Shown here: one piece after another, positions 11,201 to 26,200 of the stretch | Layout of the letters: each line of letters starts with the position of its first letter | How positions within the stretch are numbered: the stretch's first letter is position 1 | Source of the DNA: Rutpela maculata | Taxonomy: Eukaryota; Arthropoda; Insecta; Coleoptera; Cerambycidae | DNA length: 64,000 bases | Direction of reading: 5' to 3' | Assembly: GCA_936432065.2 (NCBI GenBank) | Contig: OW386285.2 | Span: 407,108,547-407,172,546 of the forward strand | The notes under the pieces: model-generated | What the model was told of the DNA's origin: nothing | Database searches by the model: none | Seen by the model: only the letters and a program-made list of their open reading frames with translations | Translations under genes and position numbers: made by a program

Positions 11201-14200
11201 TCCACAGAAATAAATTACCTTTCACCAAAAATGCACACTTTAACAAAATGTTAATGCTCTTTCACTATATGGTCCTATGGTTTATTAAACTTAATACACA
11301 CTGTTAGCCCACTCAGACTACTAAAACTTCATTTTCTTAATTTGGTGGTTTTTTACTAATTTATCCATTGATTTATAACAGTCAACCTTCAACAGTTTAT
11401 CACAACCTTCACTAAGTGATATCATCTTATATCATTTAAATATATTGCAGTTATTTAACATCTCGTGAGATTATTAATATTATGATTTCATAATTATTTT
11501 AAAATCAAATTTATTAAAATAACACGGCTAGTTCATTTTATACTTTGTTGATTACAGAAATGAATTTACGTAATTTGTATATCAACTGAATTACTATAGC
11601 ATAATCCAGGAGAGTTTGGATTAAAATCAATTTAAAGTGCTGTTTTGGAATTATAGCAGCTCAAAATTTGAAAAATGATGACATTTTTGAGCGGCTTTAA
11701 TTTTTAAACAATTGACTGTGGAAGAAAATGATTTAAATGAAAGTTTTAAGAAATTTTATAGACCACAATAATGGTAATAATTAATTACTACGTAGAAGCA
11801 ACAGGGACAGAGACAACTGCAAAAATCTGCAGCGTAGTCCAAATTTTCACCTTTTTGGGTGAGTGTATATCATAAAATATTAGCAATGGAGAAAAACTGT
11901 TGTGTGATCAGTGAGAACTGGAAAAGTTTGGAAAAAATCAGTTTTTTCGAACAAATAACACCTTGTCAATTTAATTGTTTGCAAAATTAATAATGAGTTT
12001 AATGACACTAGAATAACGGAACAGGCATGTTTCTGAAATTCGAGGGAATTTCAGAAATCAGAAAACTCCCAGAGTATTGATTACTACGAAAATTTCCAGT
12101 AACTCCTTTTTTGTGCAAGGTGTAGAAACAGAACTGTTCAGTTCATTAGCAGTTCATTTTTCTGAAAAACTCTTCTACACCTGTCGATTAAATCCATCTT
12201 GAATATTATACGGATAGCTTTCTTTTGAATTTTAATGATTTGTTCAGAACAGGGAGAGTGTCCCCAATATTTGACCCCATATTTTAGGACTAAATACAAA
12301 TTTCCGAAGTTTGCTGCTTTTATAAGTGGTGCTAGGTTAGGTTGACTTGTAAGTGGGCTAGTAACAAACCCTCCACTGCGACCATCTGGTCCATTGTGGC
12401 TCACTCTAATTATATTTCACCCAATAGTTTCAACTTTTTAATAAAGCCGACTACCTTTCTGGGTGAGAGGTTGTCTAGGTCCTCTGGCAGCAGTTGCCCT
12501 TTGCCAAAGTGAGAACCTGGGTCTTTCTGCAGCAGGACAGGTACATAGAATGTGCTCTGTCCTCTCATTCTCCTCCAAACTGTCAGCATTCAGCGTTGTC
12601 CGCTATTCCGAGTCTGTGTAAATGGTGGTTTAGTCTGCAGTGTCCGGTATATAGGCCAACTAGAGTTCTTATTTAACTGTAATAGTTTTTTAGTTCTTGA
12701 TTTCAAGGGATATGTAATAAACTCCTTTGAATGAACTAATCCTAGTGGTTCTTGCCAGTACTGGAGGATTTTCCTCTTAGTTTAGGTCAAGATGGTTGTT
12801 TTCACAGTGCTTGCCCATATGCCAAGCACTGGTTCTGGTCCAATAAATTTCTATACCGCACCTTCCCTGGCTAAGGAATCGCCTATTTCGTTGCCCTCCA
12901 TGCCAGAGTGGCCCGGTATCCAGACCAGAGTTACCTTGTTTATAGTCGTGTAGTCTACATACTTAGCCAAGATATGTTGCCCATTATGATTTGTTCTAAA
13001 AAAATATGCATCGGGTTTTATTAGCGTTTAATACTAAATTATTATTAGCATATCAATTGTCCAATTGTGTCACTTAGAGACACAGTTGTTTCCCTTTAAT
13101 TAAAATATTAAGCATAACTTATCGTATTGTCAGGATTAGTGATGGCATTTGGTAGGTCATTGACAAATATTAAAAATGAACGTGGTCCAAGGATACTTGC
13201 CTTAAGGGATGCCCAGACTCGTAAACACACGGTCTGGGCAAACCTACCTCTGCGGCACCATTCCTGATAACCACACTCTGAGACCAATTTGTCAAGTAAG
13301 ATCGAAGCTATGATTCTGCTGTGCCCCTTACACCATACTGAGACATTTTATGTATCAGAAGTTCATGGTTGAGGCATCAAAGGCCTTGGAGAAGTCCAGA
13401 AACAAGCCACCCTCCAAAGCTGTAAGAATTTGTCTCTGTGAACTCGAACATTGCAGTTTCAACCGATTTGCCTTTCAAAAATCCATGCCGGAAATTACGA
13501 AATAGATCTGAAGAAATAAAAAAGCTAAAAAGCTAAGTAGTAGAATAAAAGTTATGAAACATTTTCAAAGAGAAAATGCACATGAAGAGTAACCTTTGAT
13601 AATTGAATATTCTACAAACACAAAAATACTGTATAGTATACCGAAGAAAGTTTCGTCAATCAAGATGGCATGATCGGGTGATGATTAAAATTATAAGTAT
13701 AACAGTTAGCTTATTATTAAAGAATTGTGAAGAGTATACTATAGAATGTACAGCTGTTTGGAAAATTCAATAAACCGGTTAAGAGTTTTGTTTTGAAATC
13801 GCCAAATTTCTTTTTACATTTTTCAATAAGTACTCACCAAGTTTGTAAAGTAGTATCCAGCTTCCCCCTGCATTAGCCTGGAATCATTGCAAAACCTCGT
13901 AACATATAAAATATTGCTCTTCAATCTGGCCGGGTTAGCTTTTAACACGACGAAAATAAGCGCAGGCAGGAATTCATCGGCACTAACTGGTCCACCTTGG
14001 CAGTGCTGAAGCACCTCGACTACGCTCCTGCAACAACGCACGACACATGTGAGTTTCTCTTGGGGAGCCTTCATCGAGTCCATGCCGAGAAGGTCGTTAA
14101 TGGCAGTGTAGACCAAATCGCGAACCTCGATGCTGGTCTCGCTAATGCAGCAGTCGAGGTGGTGGGCATTTACCCAGCTCAATTTACGGATCCTGTCCTG

Positions 14201-17200
14201 TATTGCTAGGTCTTTTTCTTCATCGTTGGTTGAAGGTGGACAAAATAGGAAGCTGAAGGATGAATGATGAAAACAAATAAATTTTTCGATATAATAAATT
14301 GTACTAAATCTCTAAATGATTTACAAAGAATATAAAATAAATGAATCCTCTTTTTCAATTGAAGACACAAGTGGATGAAGGGTCTATGTGACATTTTCGA
14401 AAAAAAAAAAAACGAGTTATTTATATGAATGAAGGCTATAAGTACACAAAATTCCCTTAGGTACATTATATTTATTTCTAATGATAAAATATCTTATTTG
14501 TAAATTGATAAAGGATCTATGTACTATTGAAGTTGGTACTTACCAACTTCAGTTTTTAACAACTTTGTTAAAAACTTTTAAAACAATTATCTCAAAATCA
14601 CTCTGTCATTACATAGACCCTTCATCCACTTGTGTCTTCAATTACTATCTCAAAAACTATAATTATTTACTGGATGCATTTGTTTAAAAGGACATTTTAA
14701 AGAAAACCAAAAGCAGGATAGACAACATCTTTCTTGTAACAGTTTGTTAGAAATGCCTCTTTATTCTCTGTATTTTGTACACTTATATTCTCCGATTAAA
14801 GAATATCTAGATACATAATGTGTATTGGTTTGTTTGTTGCTGAGATAGTCACAGTCTAAGGCACTTTAGTTGCAAACATCCCATAAGTTCCTGATTTGCT
14901 AATCAGTCTATTCGCGACCGTTTCGGACATGGTCAGTTCAATTCGATTATTATCACAGTGTCAGTTTGGCATGTCGGCCATTAATGTAAATAAATGTTTT
15001 TCATGTTCTCCAATCAAAAAGGGCGAAAAAGTCATATTTACACAATCTGGTGACAATACATTTAGTGCAAAATGGTGAAGTGTTGTGCTGTTTGCAGAAA
15101 GCAGTTTAGAAAAGAAGAAAATCGATCGTTTCATATGTAGGTATAAACTTCATAGTCGTAACATGATTGGGTTCAGTTTACAGTTGTAATAAGGAGAATA
15201 GCTATTAAATTTTAATATCCTTTCAATACATATTTCCTTTAATATCCTTCAGAAAGCAGCTATTTATTATTTTAAATATGTAACTCCCACCCAAACAATC
15301 TTGACATTGAATTTGTGATATGTATTAAATATGCCATTCAATAGTACAGAAACATAATAAATTAAAATGACCAACATTCAAATAAAAAAAAATTAACAAT
15401 TTAGCCATGTAAATATGTATAAAATTTATCCTCTTATTAAATGTAAACTTTCAGAAAGAATAGTGAAACGTAATTTTTATAAATGTTGAGACGTTTTACA
15501 GATTTGTAACAATAGATATATATTTCAAAGTTTAATTAAATTTGAAATATATCAAGCATTATCTTCTGTAACATTGCATGCTTACATTACGTTGTGTAAA
15601 GAGCCAGTAATGCAGGAATTGCAATAATTCGTTTTAATGAAAGTATTTACCTTTCCACACATACCCGCCACTGCAGAGACGAACCCACGGGGGGTTATGG
15701 GGGGTACGCTCCCCCCCCAATGTTGATTGAGTTGGGAAAATCACCAAAAATGTAAAAAAATCTTTATTGGGTATAATTGCAAAAAAACGAATAATGAGTT
15801 GATAAGAATTAAATGACACTGTCACTATGACCATTTTTTATAAATAATTTTAATTGATATTATTTATGACTAGATGCGACTGATGTGAGAGCCACCGAAT
15901 AGTCGACGGACAACGCACAACGCCGACGGACCTACGCGACGGACCAACAAAATAAACTCGTCAACTCGCGGAAATTCGACGTTCGACCAAGTAGACAATT
16001 CACAAAGACTGTCTTACATTAGAAATATTAGAATATTACTCCTTTTTGCCTTTATCAATACAATGCTTTGTCCTAGATATAAAGTCGTTGGTTATTGGTT
16101 TATACTGAGTATCACTAATATCAGTTACCAACCTCTCAACGAGATAATAATAATAACAAATTGTTGTCGGTCAGAAATTGTTAAAATATTAAATTCTTAG
16201 AGGACACTGAATCAGAATCTGGGACTATTAAAGGGGTCTACAGACGATCCAGCTGCTGGGACCCGACATTCTTGGTACGCTTTGAAGATAATTGGAATTC
16301 CAGCGGACCAGTTCACTTTTATGAATGAGTTCAAAGCATGCTGACAAGGCTGGCTCCCTGCCGCTGGATCATGTGTAGACCTTAACGCTACCTATTGCGT
16401 ATAACAATGTGAAGTGGGAAGTGGCCGGTAGCCGTACTAGCGCGGACGTTCACGAGCTTGCGCCCAGACTTGCGCGTAATCGTATTGTATCTTGTTTTTC
16501 TCCACGGTCATTAAACTATAATGGTTACCTCATCCAGTAGTGATGCAGATATTCGGATGATTTCGGTACTCGGATTACACGGAATCTGGTGACAAGAATA
16601 TTCGGATTAATCATCCGATGTCGAATTAAATTTTCACTATAGGTATTAGTGATGTGATATCGCGATTTTTCAATCACTCTATCAACAGTAATTGTGGTTG
16701 TTAAAGCGAATGCAAGTGGCACTGATGTTAGTAATTTTTCTCCCCAGATCTCAGAATCGATGAGCGGGGGGAGAAATCTAAAAAACATTTTATCATCCAA
16801 GTGCATGATTGACAGTTGATTTTTGTTTTGTACTTAAAATTAATCCGAGTATATTTTATTCGGATGAAATTTTAATACTCGGAATCAAGCGAGTATTTCA
16901 ATACTCGGGTTAACCGAGTATTTCAATTCGAATTCGTCCAACACTATCATCCAGTAGCTTCTAGACGAAGGAGAGCGCGGGGTCAACTTAGGTCTAGCGC
17001 CTACATCATGTAGTTTAGTTAAACTTCTTTTGCATAATATTTGTATCGCTAGGCTACATATAGATTAAGTCTGAAATAAAAAAAAAACATAAGGAAATAT
17101 AAGCTGTAAAAAAAAATGGGCAGTTGGCAAATTAGTTGTAGCTTTCCCCCCCCCAAAAAAAATAGCTGGGTTCGTCTCTGCGCCACTGTTGCTTATGGGA

Positions 17201-20200
17201 TGTTATGTATATCTATCAGTTTTTAATGGACATATAATGTGACTATGTTAGGAGCAAACAAGGTATATAGTGAAGAGATAGCTGTTACGTATCTAAGTTT
17301 AAGTGCTTTAATCGGAGTGTATATTATTATGAGGGATTATTCTAATCTGGATTGAACATCAGATTCATAACAGTTTCAGAAATTTTAACGTTCTAAAACC
17401 TTAATATGAGAATTAAAGGCTGTCAAAAGTTACACAAATATCAGGGAGCAGTGGGCGTGTAAGCACTGACTTTTTTAAATAATAATAAAATTTTATATGC
17501 TGATGTTTATTAGAAAATATCAGTATTAGTCCAGTCAATGAATATATTGTAGAATGCATGGAATATGCGAGACTTTTTGACTTCAGAACTTTGTTAGGAG
17601 TGGTTAGTAGGTAAACATACTAAAAGTCCCCGCCCCTGGGAGGTGAGCTAACGGTGGGAGGGAGGGGGGAAGGTACCATTTTTTGATTTTTCGATTATAT
17701 CTCGGAAATGGTGGACTCTAGAAAAATATGTTCTAAATAAAAATGAAAGCTAATTAAATTTCTTATAAAATTGTTTGCATACATATTTGTCGAATTTCCA
17801 ACGGTTTTCGACATATACGTTATTGAAAATCGATAATTTTCGAAAAAAATATTTTTTAAGTGTATATCAAATTGAAGGAAATTTAATGCTCTACAACTTC
17901 GTTTGTGACAGTTTTCCTGAGAAAGGCTCGTGGGAGGAGCTAGAAGCAAATGTTTGACAAAAAGAGTTAGGTAAAAATGATTTTTTTTCGAAAAGTATCG
18001 ATTTTCAATAACGTATATCTCGAAAACCATTGGAAATTCGACAAATATGTATGGAAACAATATTATAGGAAATTTAATTAGCTTTCATTTTTATTTAGAA
18101 CATATTTTTTCTAGAGTCCACCGTTTCCGAGATATAATCGAAAAACCCAAAAATGAGACCTTCCCCCCCCCTCCTCCCACCGTAAGCTCACCTCCCAGGG
18201 GCGGGGACTTTTAGTATGTTTACCTGCTAACTACTCCAAACGAAGTCCTGAAGTCAAAAAGTCTCGCATATTCCATGTACTCTACACCCCTCTTTTGAGC
18301 ACTCATTGACTGGATTATATATTAAATAGAACATTACACTTCCTTATGTTTAACTGTAATTTTTTTTAAAGTACACATCACTAATTTTATCAAGGGCACT
18401 TTTTAATGCCAAACAGTGTAATGGTGTGGCATTAGCTTATTAAGTAATGTCATTAATGAAAATGTTGAAGAGTTAATGGTCCTAACATAGAACCCTGGGG
18501 CACACCTGAAGAAAATACAAATTTTGTAGAAAGTTGGCCACAGTATTAGATAAGATATTTTTATTTGACCAAGTAAGTGTTTTTTGGGAAGTCAAAAATA
18601 AAAATAGTGTCCGTTACTTTGTGTCTGTAGGTACATTATAACAAACTGAAATAATACAGATTAACAAAGTAAATGTATTATTTCAATTTGTTAAAAATAC
18701 ATAAAAATATAAAAAATGTACACACATCAATTACAACTGAATAGAAACAATATTTTAAAATGTGTATTTTTATTCTTGAAACTATTACAATTAAGAGATT
18801 TTAGGTTATTAGGAATGTGATTGTATAATTAAAGGTTTAGAGAATTTTTCTGTGATTTTGTTAATCCAAGACGAGGGAGGCTGACGAGTTGACTGGGAGA
18901 CCTAGTCTCATACAAATGAAAATCTGAGTTTGTACAAAAAGAATTTACGTTGTGAGTTTCAAGTAAAGTAACCTAAATGTAAAGAGAAGGAACCGGCATT
19001 ATACCAAGACTCTTAAATATTGGTAAACAGTGATCCCTCCAGCCCACATTAACAATTAATCTGACAGCTTTCTTCTGCAAACAAAAGATTACAACTGCAT
19101 GGCATGATTCTCCCCATAGGAGAATAGCACAATTAATATGAGCATGAAATAAAGAAAAATAGCATGTTCCTAAGATTTTAAAACAGAGTTGATTTTTTAG
19201 CCTACATAGGTGGTGGTGTTTATTTTCAAGATGTGTTTGAAAGGGCACAACAAACTTCTTAAAAAACATTTTTGAAATTTTGAACATAAAATACTGGGTA
19301 AAATATGTCCAATGCTTTAGTGAAGTCTGTGTAAAATATGATGCTGTGAGTTAGTGTAAATATAATTTATAGTATTTATACTAACCTATATAAACTGACC
19401 ATGCAGTATCTCTCAAAGAAGTCCAACAATTCATCTCTAACCTCACTTGTAACCGCTTGGTAAACGGGGTTTGAATTGACTCGATTATTATACAAGTTGT
19501 AATAGTTCTGTGCGATCTCAGCTAGATCCTCGACAGGCTTCGCATCCAATTCACTCAATATTTTGGTCGTAAAGGACTGGACGCACTTGAAGAAGTCCTT
19601 CCGGACAAACTCGCCCCATTCTCCATAGGACGATATAAACTCTGCCATCAGTTTGTCGGCATCTGGGTTGGCTTGTCTCATATCGATGTATTTTTCAGGC
19701 CTTCCAGAATCTTAAATAGAAAAAAAGAGATCATTGTTATGAGAGACAATATCTAATAAGCAAACTTGAACTTTGATCTTATCTATGGAGATCAAAGAAA
19801 AAAGTGGGTAATACAAATAGAGATAGGTTAATTCTCCAAGAAATACTAAAGATGACTTATGTAAGTATAAACTGTACATTGACATCAATAAATGAGTATG
19901 ATTATATTTTTTGAAATCGTTTTATTTCATGGGCATATCAACAGGAGAGAAGACAATATAAAACAGTTAATAGGTAGGGAAAACCATATGGTACAAGGAA
20001 AGGGAACATTTTCTAAAATGTTGCGCTCATATCACTGACGATCTGATGGAAAAAAGCACGACAGATGGCGTTATACTATCGGATATGTCACACAGCAAAG
20101 GGAGACCAACTAGAATAATGCAGAAATCACAAAACGAGTATCAAGATGTTATGAATAAGAAGATTAATAGTAATATTGTAGATAGGAATTTACCATAAAA

Positions 20201-23200
20201 ATAAAAGATGTGAACCTGACACAAGCCTCTTGTAGTAAATACCAACATTTGGTAAAAGATAATATTTGTTAGTTTTTTGGAATATAGGTTGGTTGTTAGT
20301 TATAGAATGTACTGTCTACAGGGCATACAAAAAAGGTGATTTAACCAAACTTACCTGTACAAGAAAAAGCTTCGATTCCAAAAAATATATATATAGTTTT
20401 TTTAAGCCAATACAAAATACTCTAGCTAAAAGAGTCTGTAGAGTAGTAATAATAATTTTAGTATAAAACGAACAATAAGTTGTAAAAACAAACAGTGAAT
20501 TCGAGAAAGTATTTTAGAAATGACTGACAACCCTGCCAAAAATTCCACATAGAAACTTATAAAAAAAAAGTGATGCGGTTTTATCGTTCCTATAAGTTAT
20601 ACTAGTATTATACAGACAGGATTTTATCTGTTTTATTAAGTTTTAAATCGGTTATGAAACAGTAATTCCGAATGAGCTATTTGGAATTATCATGTTGCCC
20701 TTTCATGAGTACTTATATGAAATATACATCAACAAATCTACAGTTTAGTGTCTGCAAATGCACCCTTGCCCTTATATCTGTAAACATATGGAATTACAGA
20801 TACAACTTTAAAGAGATTCTAAACTTTTCTATAAGTAATATCATAAGAGTTCCAGTCCGTCCTTTCTCCAGTATCTATCGTATGTAACACACCATTTATC
20901 AACATGTTTTTATTGTAAATTTCAACATTGTTTTTTATTAGTATTAATGTGGATATACATGTCAACAAATGTACAGTTTCAATTGTATATTTTACACATG
21001 TATTTTTATTGTAAACTTCCATTTTGCTTTTTTATTAGTATTAATTTGGATATGCATGCCGACAAATGTACAGTTTAAATTGCATATTTCAAATAGAAAT
21101 ACTAATATTGTGGTAAACACAAAATTCTCCAAAGTGTTCTTGTTCTAGCCTAGAAGCAATGAATGAGTTAGCAGTGAAAGAGACTGCTTTGTTTTTAATT
21201 TAACAAACACGCTTCAGTTCCTTAGGTCACATTAGATTAGATATGAATTAGCTACACGTATACAGCTCCCTCTACTGGAGCCTGGAGTAAAGTTGCTGCT
21301 GAAATTTCTATCAGTTTCTACCAGAATGGAGCAGCAAACATTTACTTATACCACATCAATGAGAATTTATGAGAACAGTATCTAAGGTAAAACGTGCGGC
21401 TTTCCGTGGTTAAATGGCAAGTGTTTCTATAAGAAACGAGCTGCATTAGGTTGACATGCAATTGAAGATTACTAATTATAATGTTTGAATAGGGATTTAT
21501 GAGATCAGTTTCTATGAGTATTAATGTTTTTTTTCAGTAATATATTAAATGTGTTTTCATTTGTTTGAATGGGTAAAAAGAAAGGTCAGTTTTCAACTGC
21601 AATTACAAATACAAGTTTAATCACTTTGAATGGGGTTATATGCGATTAATTTCTAAAAGTATTTATGATGTTTTCCGAATATAATTGTGATGAGGTTTAA
21701 TCAGTAACAAATTGTTCACTACTTGTTATGAAATGGTCGGAAATTCCAAGTACACATTTAGTATTCCTTCAAAAGGATTGATGAGAGCAGTTTCTACGAG
21801 TATCTATTTGTTGTTCCTCTAGTAAATTATACAAGTCTTTACATTTACTTATACTATCTCAATGAGAATTTATGAGAACAGTATCTAATGTAAAACGTGC
21901 GGCTTTCCGTGGTTAAATGGCAAGTGTTTCTATAAGAAAGAGCTGCATTAGGTTAGAACAGTTTTGATTTGCAATTGAAGATTACAAATTATAATGTTTG
22001 AATAGGGATTTATGAGATCAGTTTCTATGAGTATTAATGTTTTTTTTTCAGTAATATATTAAATGTGTTTTCATATGTTTGAATGGGTAAAAAGAAAGGT
22101 CAGTTTTCAACTGAAATTACAAATACAAATTTAATCACGTCGAATGGGGTTATATGCGATCAGTTTCTAACAGTATTTATACTGTTTTCCGAATATAATT
22201 GTGATGAGGTTTGATCAGTAACAAATTGTTCACTACATGTTACGATATGGTCGGAAATTCCAGGTACATATTTAGTATTACTTCGAAAGGATTGATGATA
22301 GCAGCTTCTACGAGTATGTATTTGTTGTACCAATAGTAAATTATATAAGTTTTTATCAGTATGCATTCGGATCTAATTTAAATATGAAAATTATATCAGA
22401 ATAAAGCAACCAAATATTTTAAACAGTATCTATTTGTAAATCCAGACATTTACTTATACTATCTCAATGAGAATTTATGAGGACAGTATCTAATGTAAAA
22501 CGTGCGGCTTTCCGTGGTTAAATGGCAAGAGTTTCTATATGAAACGAGCTGCATTTGGTTAGAACAGTTTTGATTTGCAATTGAAGATTACAAATTATAA
22601 TGTTTGAATAGGGATTTATGAGATCAGTTTCTATGAGTATTAATGTTTTTTTTTCAGTAATATATTAAATGGGTTTTCATTTGTTTGAATGGGTAAAAAG
22701 AAAGGTTAGTTTTCAACTGCAATTACAAATACAAGTTTAACCACTTCGAATGGGATTATATGCGATCAATTTCTAACAGTATTTATGCTGTTTTCCGAAT
22801 ATAATTGTGATGAGGTTTGATCAGTAACAAATTGTTCACCACATGTTACGATATGGTCGGAAATTCCAGGTACATATTTAGTATTCCTTCGAAAGGATTG
22901 ATGATAGCAGTTTCTATGAGTATGTATTTGTTGTTCCAATAGAAAATTTGTCTTTATCAGTATGCATTCGGATCTACTTTAAATACAAAAATTATATCAG
23001 AATGACACAACCAAATATTTTAAACAGTATCCACTTGTAAATCCAAACATTTAAAGATATATTTTAATGAGAACCAATCAGAACAGTATCTAATGTAACG
23101 CGTGCGGCTTTCCGTGGCTAAATTTTAAAAGTATTTTTAATAAATAGCTTTAACGGATTTGAACAGTTTTAATTTGCAATTCCAGATGAATAGTTTTATT

Positions 23201-26200
23201 TGTTAAATAGGGATCTATGAGATCAGTGTCTTTGTGTAATGTTTATTTTCCAATAAAAACACATTTTATTGAAAAAAAAAACATTACACTGACCTCATAG
23301 ATCCCTAACAATTAAAACTATTCATCTGGAAATGCAAAACTGTTCGAATCCGTTAAAGCTTATTTATTGCAAATAATTTTAAAATTTAGCCACGGAAAAC
23401 CGCACACGTTACATTAGATACTGTTGTGATGGATTCTCATTATAATATTATCTTGGATTTACAGGTGGACACTGTTTAAAATATTTGGGGTTTCATTCTG
23501 ATATGATTTTTGTATTTAAATTAGATCCGAATGCATACTGATAAAGACATATAATTTACTGTAGGAACAACAAATAAATACTCGTAGAAACTGCTCTCAT
23601 TAATCCTCTTGAAGGAATACTAAATATGTACCTGGAATTTCCGACCATATCGTAACATGTAGTGAACAATTTGTTACGGATCAAACCTCATCACAATTAT
23701 ATTCGGGAAACAACATAAATACTGTTAGAAATTGATCGCATATAACCCCATTCGAAGTGATTAAACTTATATTTGTAATTGCAGTTCAAAACTGACCTTC
23801 CTTTTTACCCATTCAAACAAATGAAAACACATTTAATATATTACTGAAAAAAAAACATTAGTACTCATAGAAACTGATCTCATAAATCCCTATTTAAACA
23901 TTATAATTTGTAATCTTCAATTGCAAATCAAAACTGTTCTAACCTAATGCAGCTCGTTTCTTATAGAAACACTTGCCATTTAACCACGAAAAGCCGCACG
24001 TTTTACATTAGATACTGTTCTCATAAATTCTCATTGAGATAGTATAAGTAAATGTCTGGAATTACAAATAGATACTGTTTAAAATATTTGGTTGCTTTAT
24101 TCTGATATAAATTTTCATATTTAAATTAGATCCGAATCTTTACTGATAAAGACTTATATAATTTACTAGAGGAACAACAAATAGATACTCGTAGAAACTG
24201 CTCTCATCAATCCTCTTGAAGGAATACCAAATGTGTACTTGGAATTTCCGACCATATCATAACATGTAGTGAACAATTTGTTACTGATTAAACCTCTTCA
24301 CAATTATATCCGGAAAACAGCATAAATACTTTTAGAAATTGATCGCATATAACCCCATTCGAAGTGATTAAACTTGTATTTGTAATTGCAGTTGAAAACT
24401 GACCTTTCTTTTTACCCATTCAAACAAATGAAAACACATTTAATATATTACTGAAGAAAACACATTAATACTCATAGAAACTGATCTCATAAATCCCTAT
24501 TCAAACATTATAATTTTGAATCTTCAATTACAAATCAAAACTGTTCTAACCTAATGCAACTCGTTTCTTATAGAAACTCTTGCCATTTAACCACGGAAAG
24601 CCGCACGTTTTACATTAGATACTGTTCTCATAAATTCTCATTGAGATAGTATAAGTAAATGTTTGGATTTACAAATAGATACTGTTTAAAATATTTGGTT
24701 GCTTTATTCTGATATAATTTTCATATTTAAATTAGATCCGAATCTGTACTGATAAAGACTTATATAATTTACTATAGGAACAACAAATAGATACTCGTAG
24801 AAACTGCTCTCATCAATCCTCTTGAAGGAATACTAAATGTGTACTTGGAATTTCCGACCATATCATAACAAATAGTGAACAATTTGTTACTGATTAAACC
24901 TCATCACAATTATATTCGGAAAACAGCATAAATACTTTTAGAAATTGATCGCATATAACCCCATTCGAAGCGATTAAACTTGTATTTGTAATTGCAGTTG
25001 AAAACTGACCTTTCTTTTTACCCATTCAAACAAATGAAAACACATTTAATATATTACTGAAAAAAAAACATTAATACTCATAGAAACTGATCTCATAAAT
25101 CCCTATTCAAACATTGTAATTTATAATCTTCAATTGCAAATCAAAACTGTTCTAACCTAATGCAGCTCGTTTCTTAAAGAAACACTTGTCTTTTAATCAT
25201 GGAAAACCGCACGAATTACATTAGATACTGTGCTCATAAATTCCCATTGATGTGGTATAAGTAAATGTTTGGATTTACAAATGGATATGGCTTGACTCGT
25301 TTTGCTGGTCAATTCTGATATAAACTGATAACAATTTCAACAGCAACTTTACCTAACTCTTATAGAAACTTATTGACCATATAGGTTCTCATAGATACTT
25401 ATTAATTTTTGATAATTTTCAATACGGATTGATGAGATTTTTTTGACAGGGAAACAAATTAATTTCGTCAAAACTATGACATTAAAACTGTGCAAAAGGA
25501 GAAAAATGTAACAAATAAATATATCTTGGTAAGAAAATGAGACAATTATGTCACCAGCAAAAAAAAATAAGTACCAATTTGCATTAGCGTGGAGTAGATA
25601 TTGTCTTTCTGACATATAATTTTGATATCAACATTAAAAAATATCAAAATTATTCAAATTGCACAAGAAATTTTTTATTTGAAATAGTATATTGTTTTAT
25701 TAGAGACGAATCACAACAAGTGGCTTTTACTCCGAATAAAACGTGCTATTTTTTTCTTCAAACCAGGGACCGAAACCGAAATTAATTTCGGTTAGGGTTA
25801 AATAATGTATACTATTTTCAGTTTTCATAGCAGCGACAATTTGGTTTTCATTTATGGTTTCAGTTCTCAAGGCAGTGACAATTTGGTTCTTGGTTATGGT
25901 TTCGGTTTACATATCCGTGGCAATTCGGTTTCTGTTACAAAAAATTAGTAATTACGGTGCGGTTTTCGGTTTCAATTTCAGTTTCTGGCTTTTTACTTGT
26001 CTATTACCTTATATAATCTTTATAATGGACGAATCGACTTAGATATGGTTTTCACCATACAATTTGGTATTTCTACATCATGGTTTAAAGATTTGAATCT
26101 TTGATTTCAACCATATTTTTTGAACTTTAAATTCGTAATTACAGTACGGATTTCGGTTTCAGTCCCTGCTTCAAACTTTGATTAGCTATAAAAAAAAAAA

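Larger units (their letters stand above)
15674..17180. mobile_element. hAT-type non-autonomous element hosting two nested elements
   Basis: The ends are CAGAGACGAACCCA and TGGGTTCGTCTCTG, flanked by CGCCACTG on both sides (15666-15673 and 17181-17188), a perfect 8-bp duplication. Just inside each end is a poly-G/C run. The body contains a GC-rich tract of CGACGG-like repeats (15890-15990) and two further insertions (16232-16381, 16538-16946). No transposase is recognisable. Confidence 0.88.

Noticed and set aside
21287..25352. CRISPR-like or satellite array
   Set aside because: Units are ~600 bp, diverged and mirrored around a centre in an animal intron; there are no short identical repeats with unique spacers.
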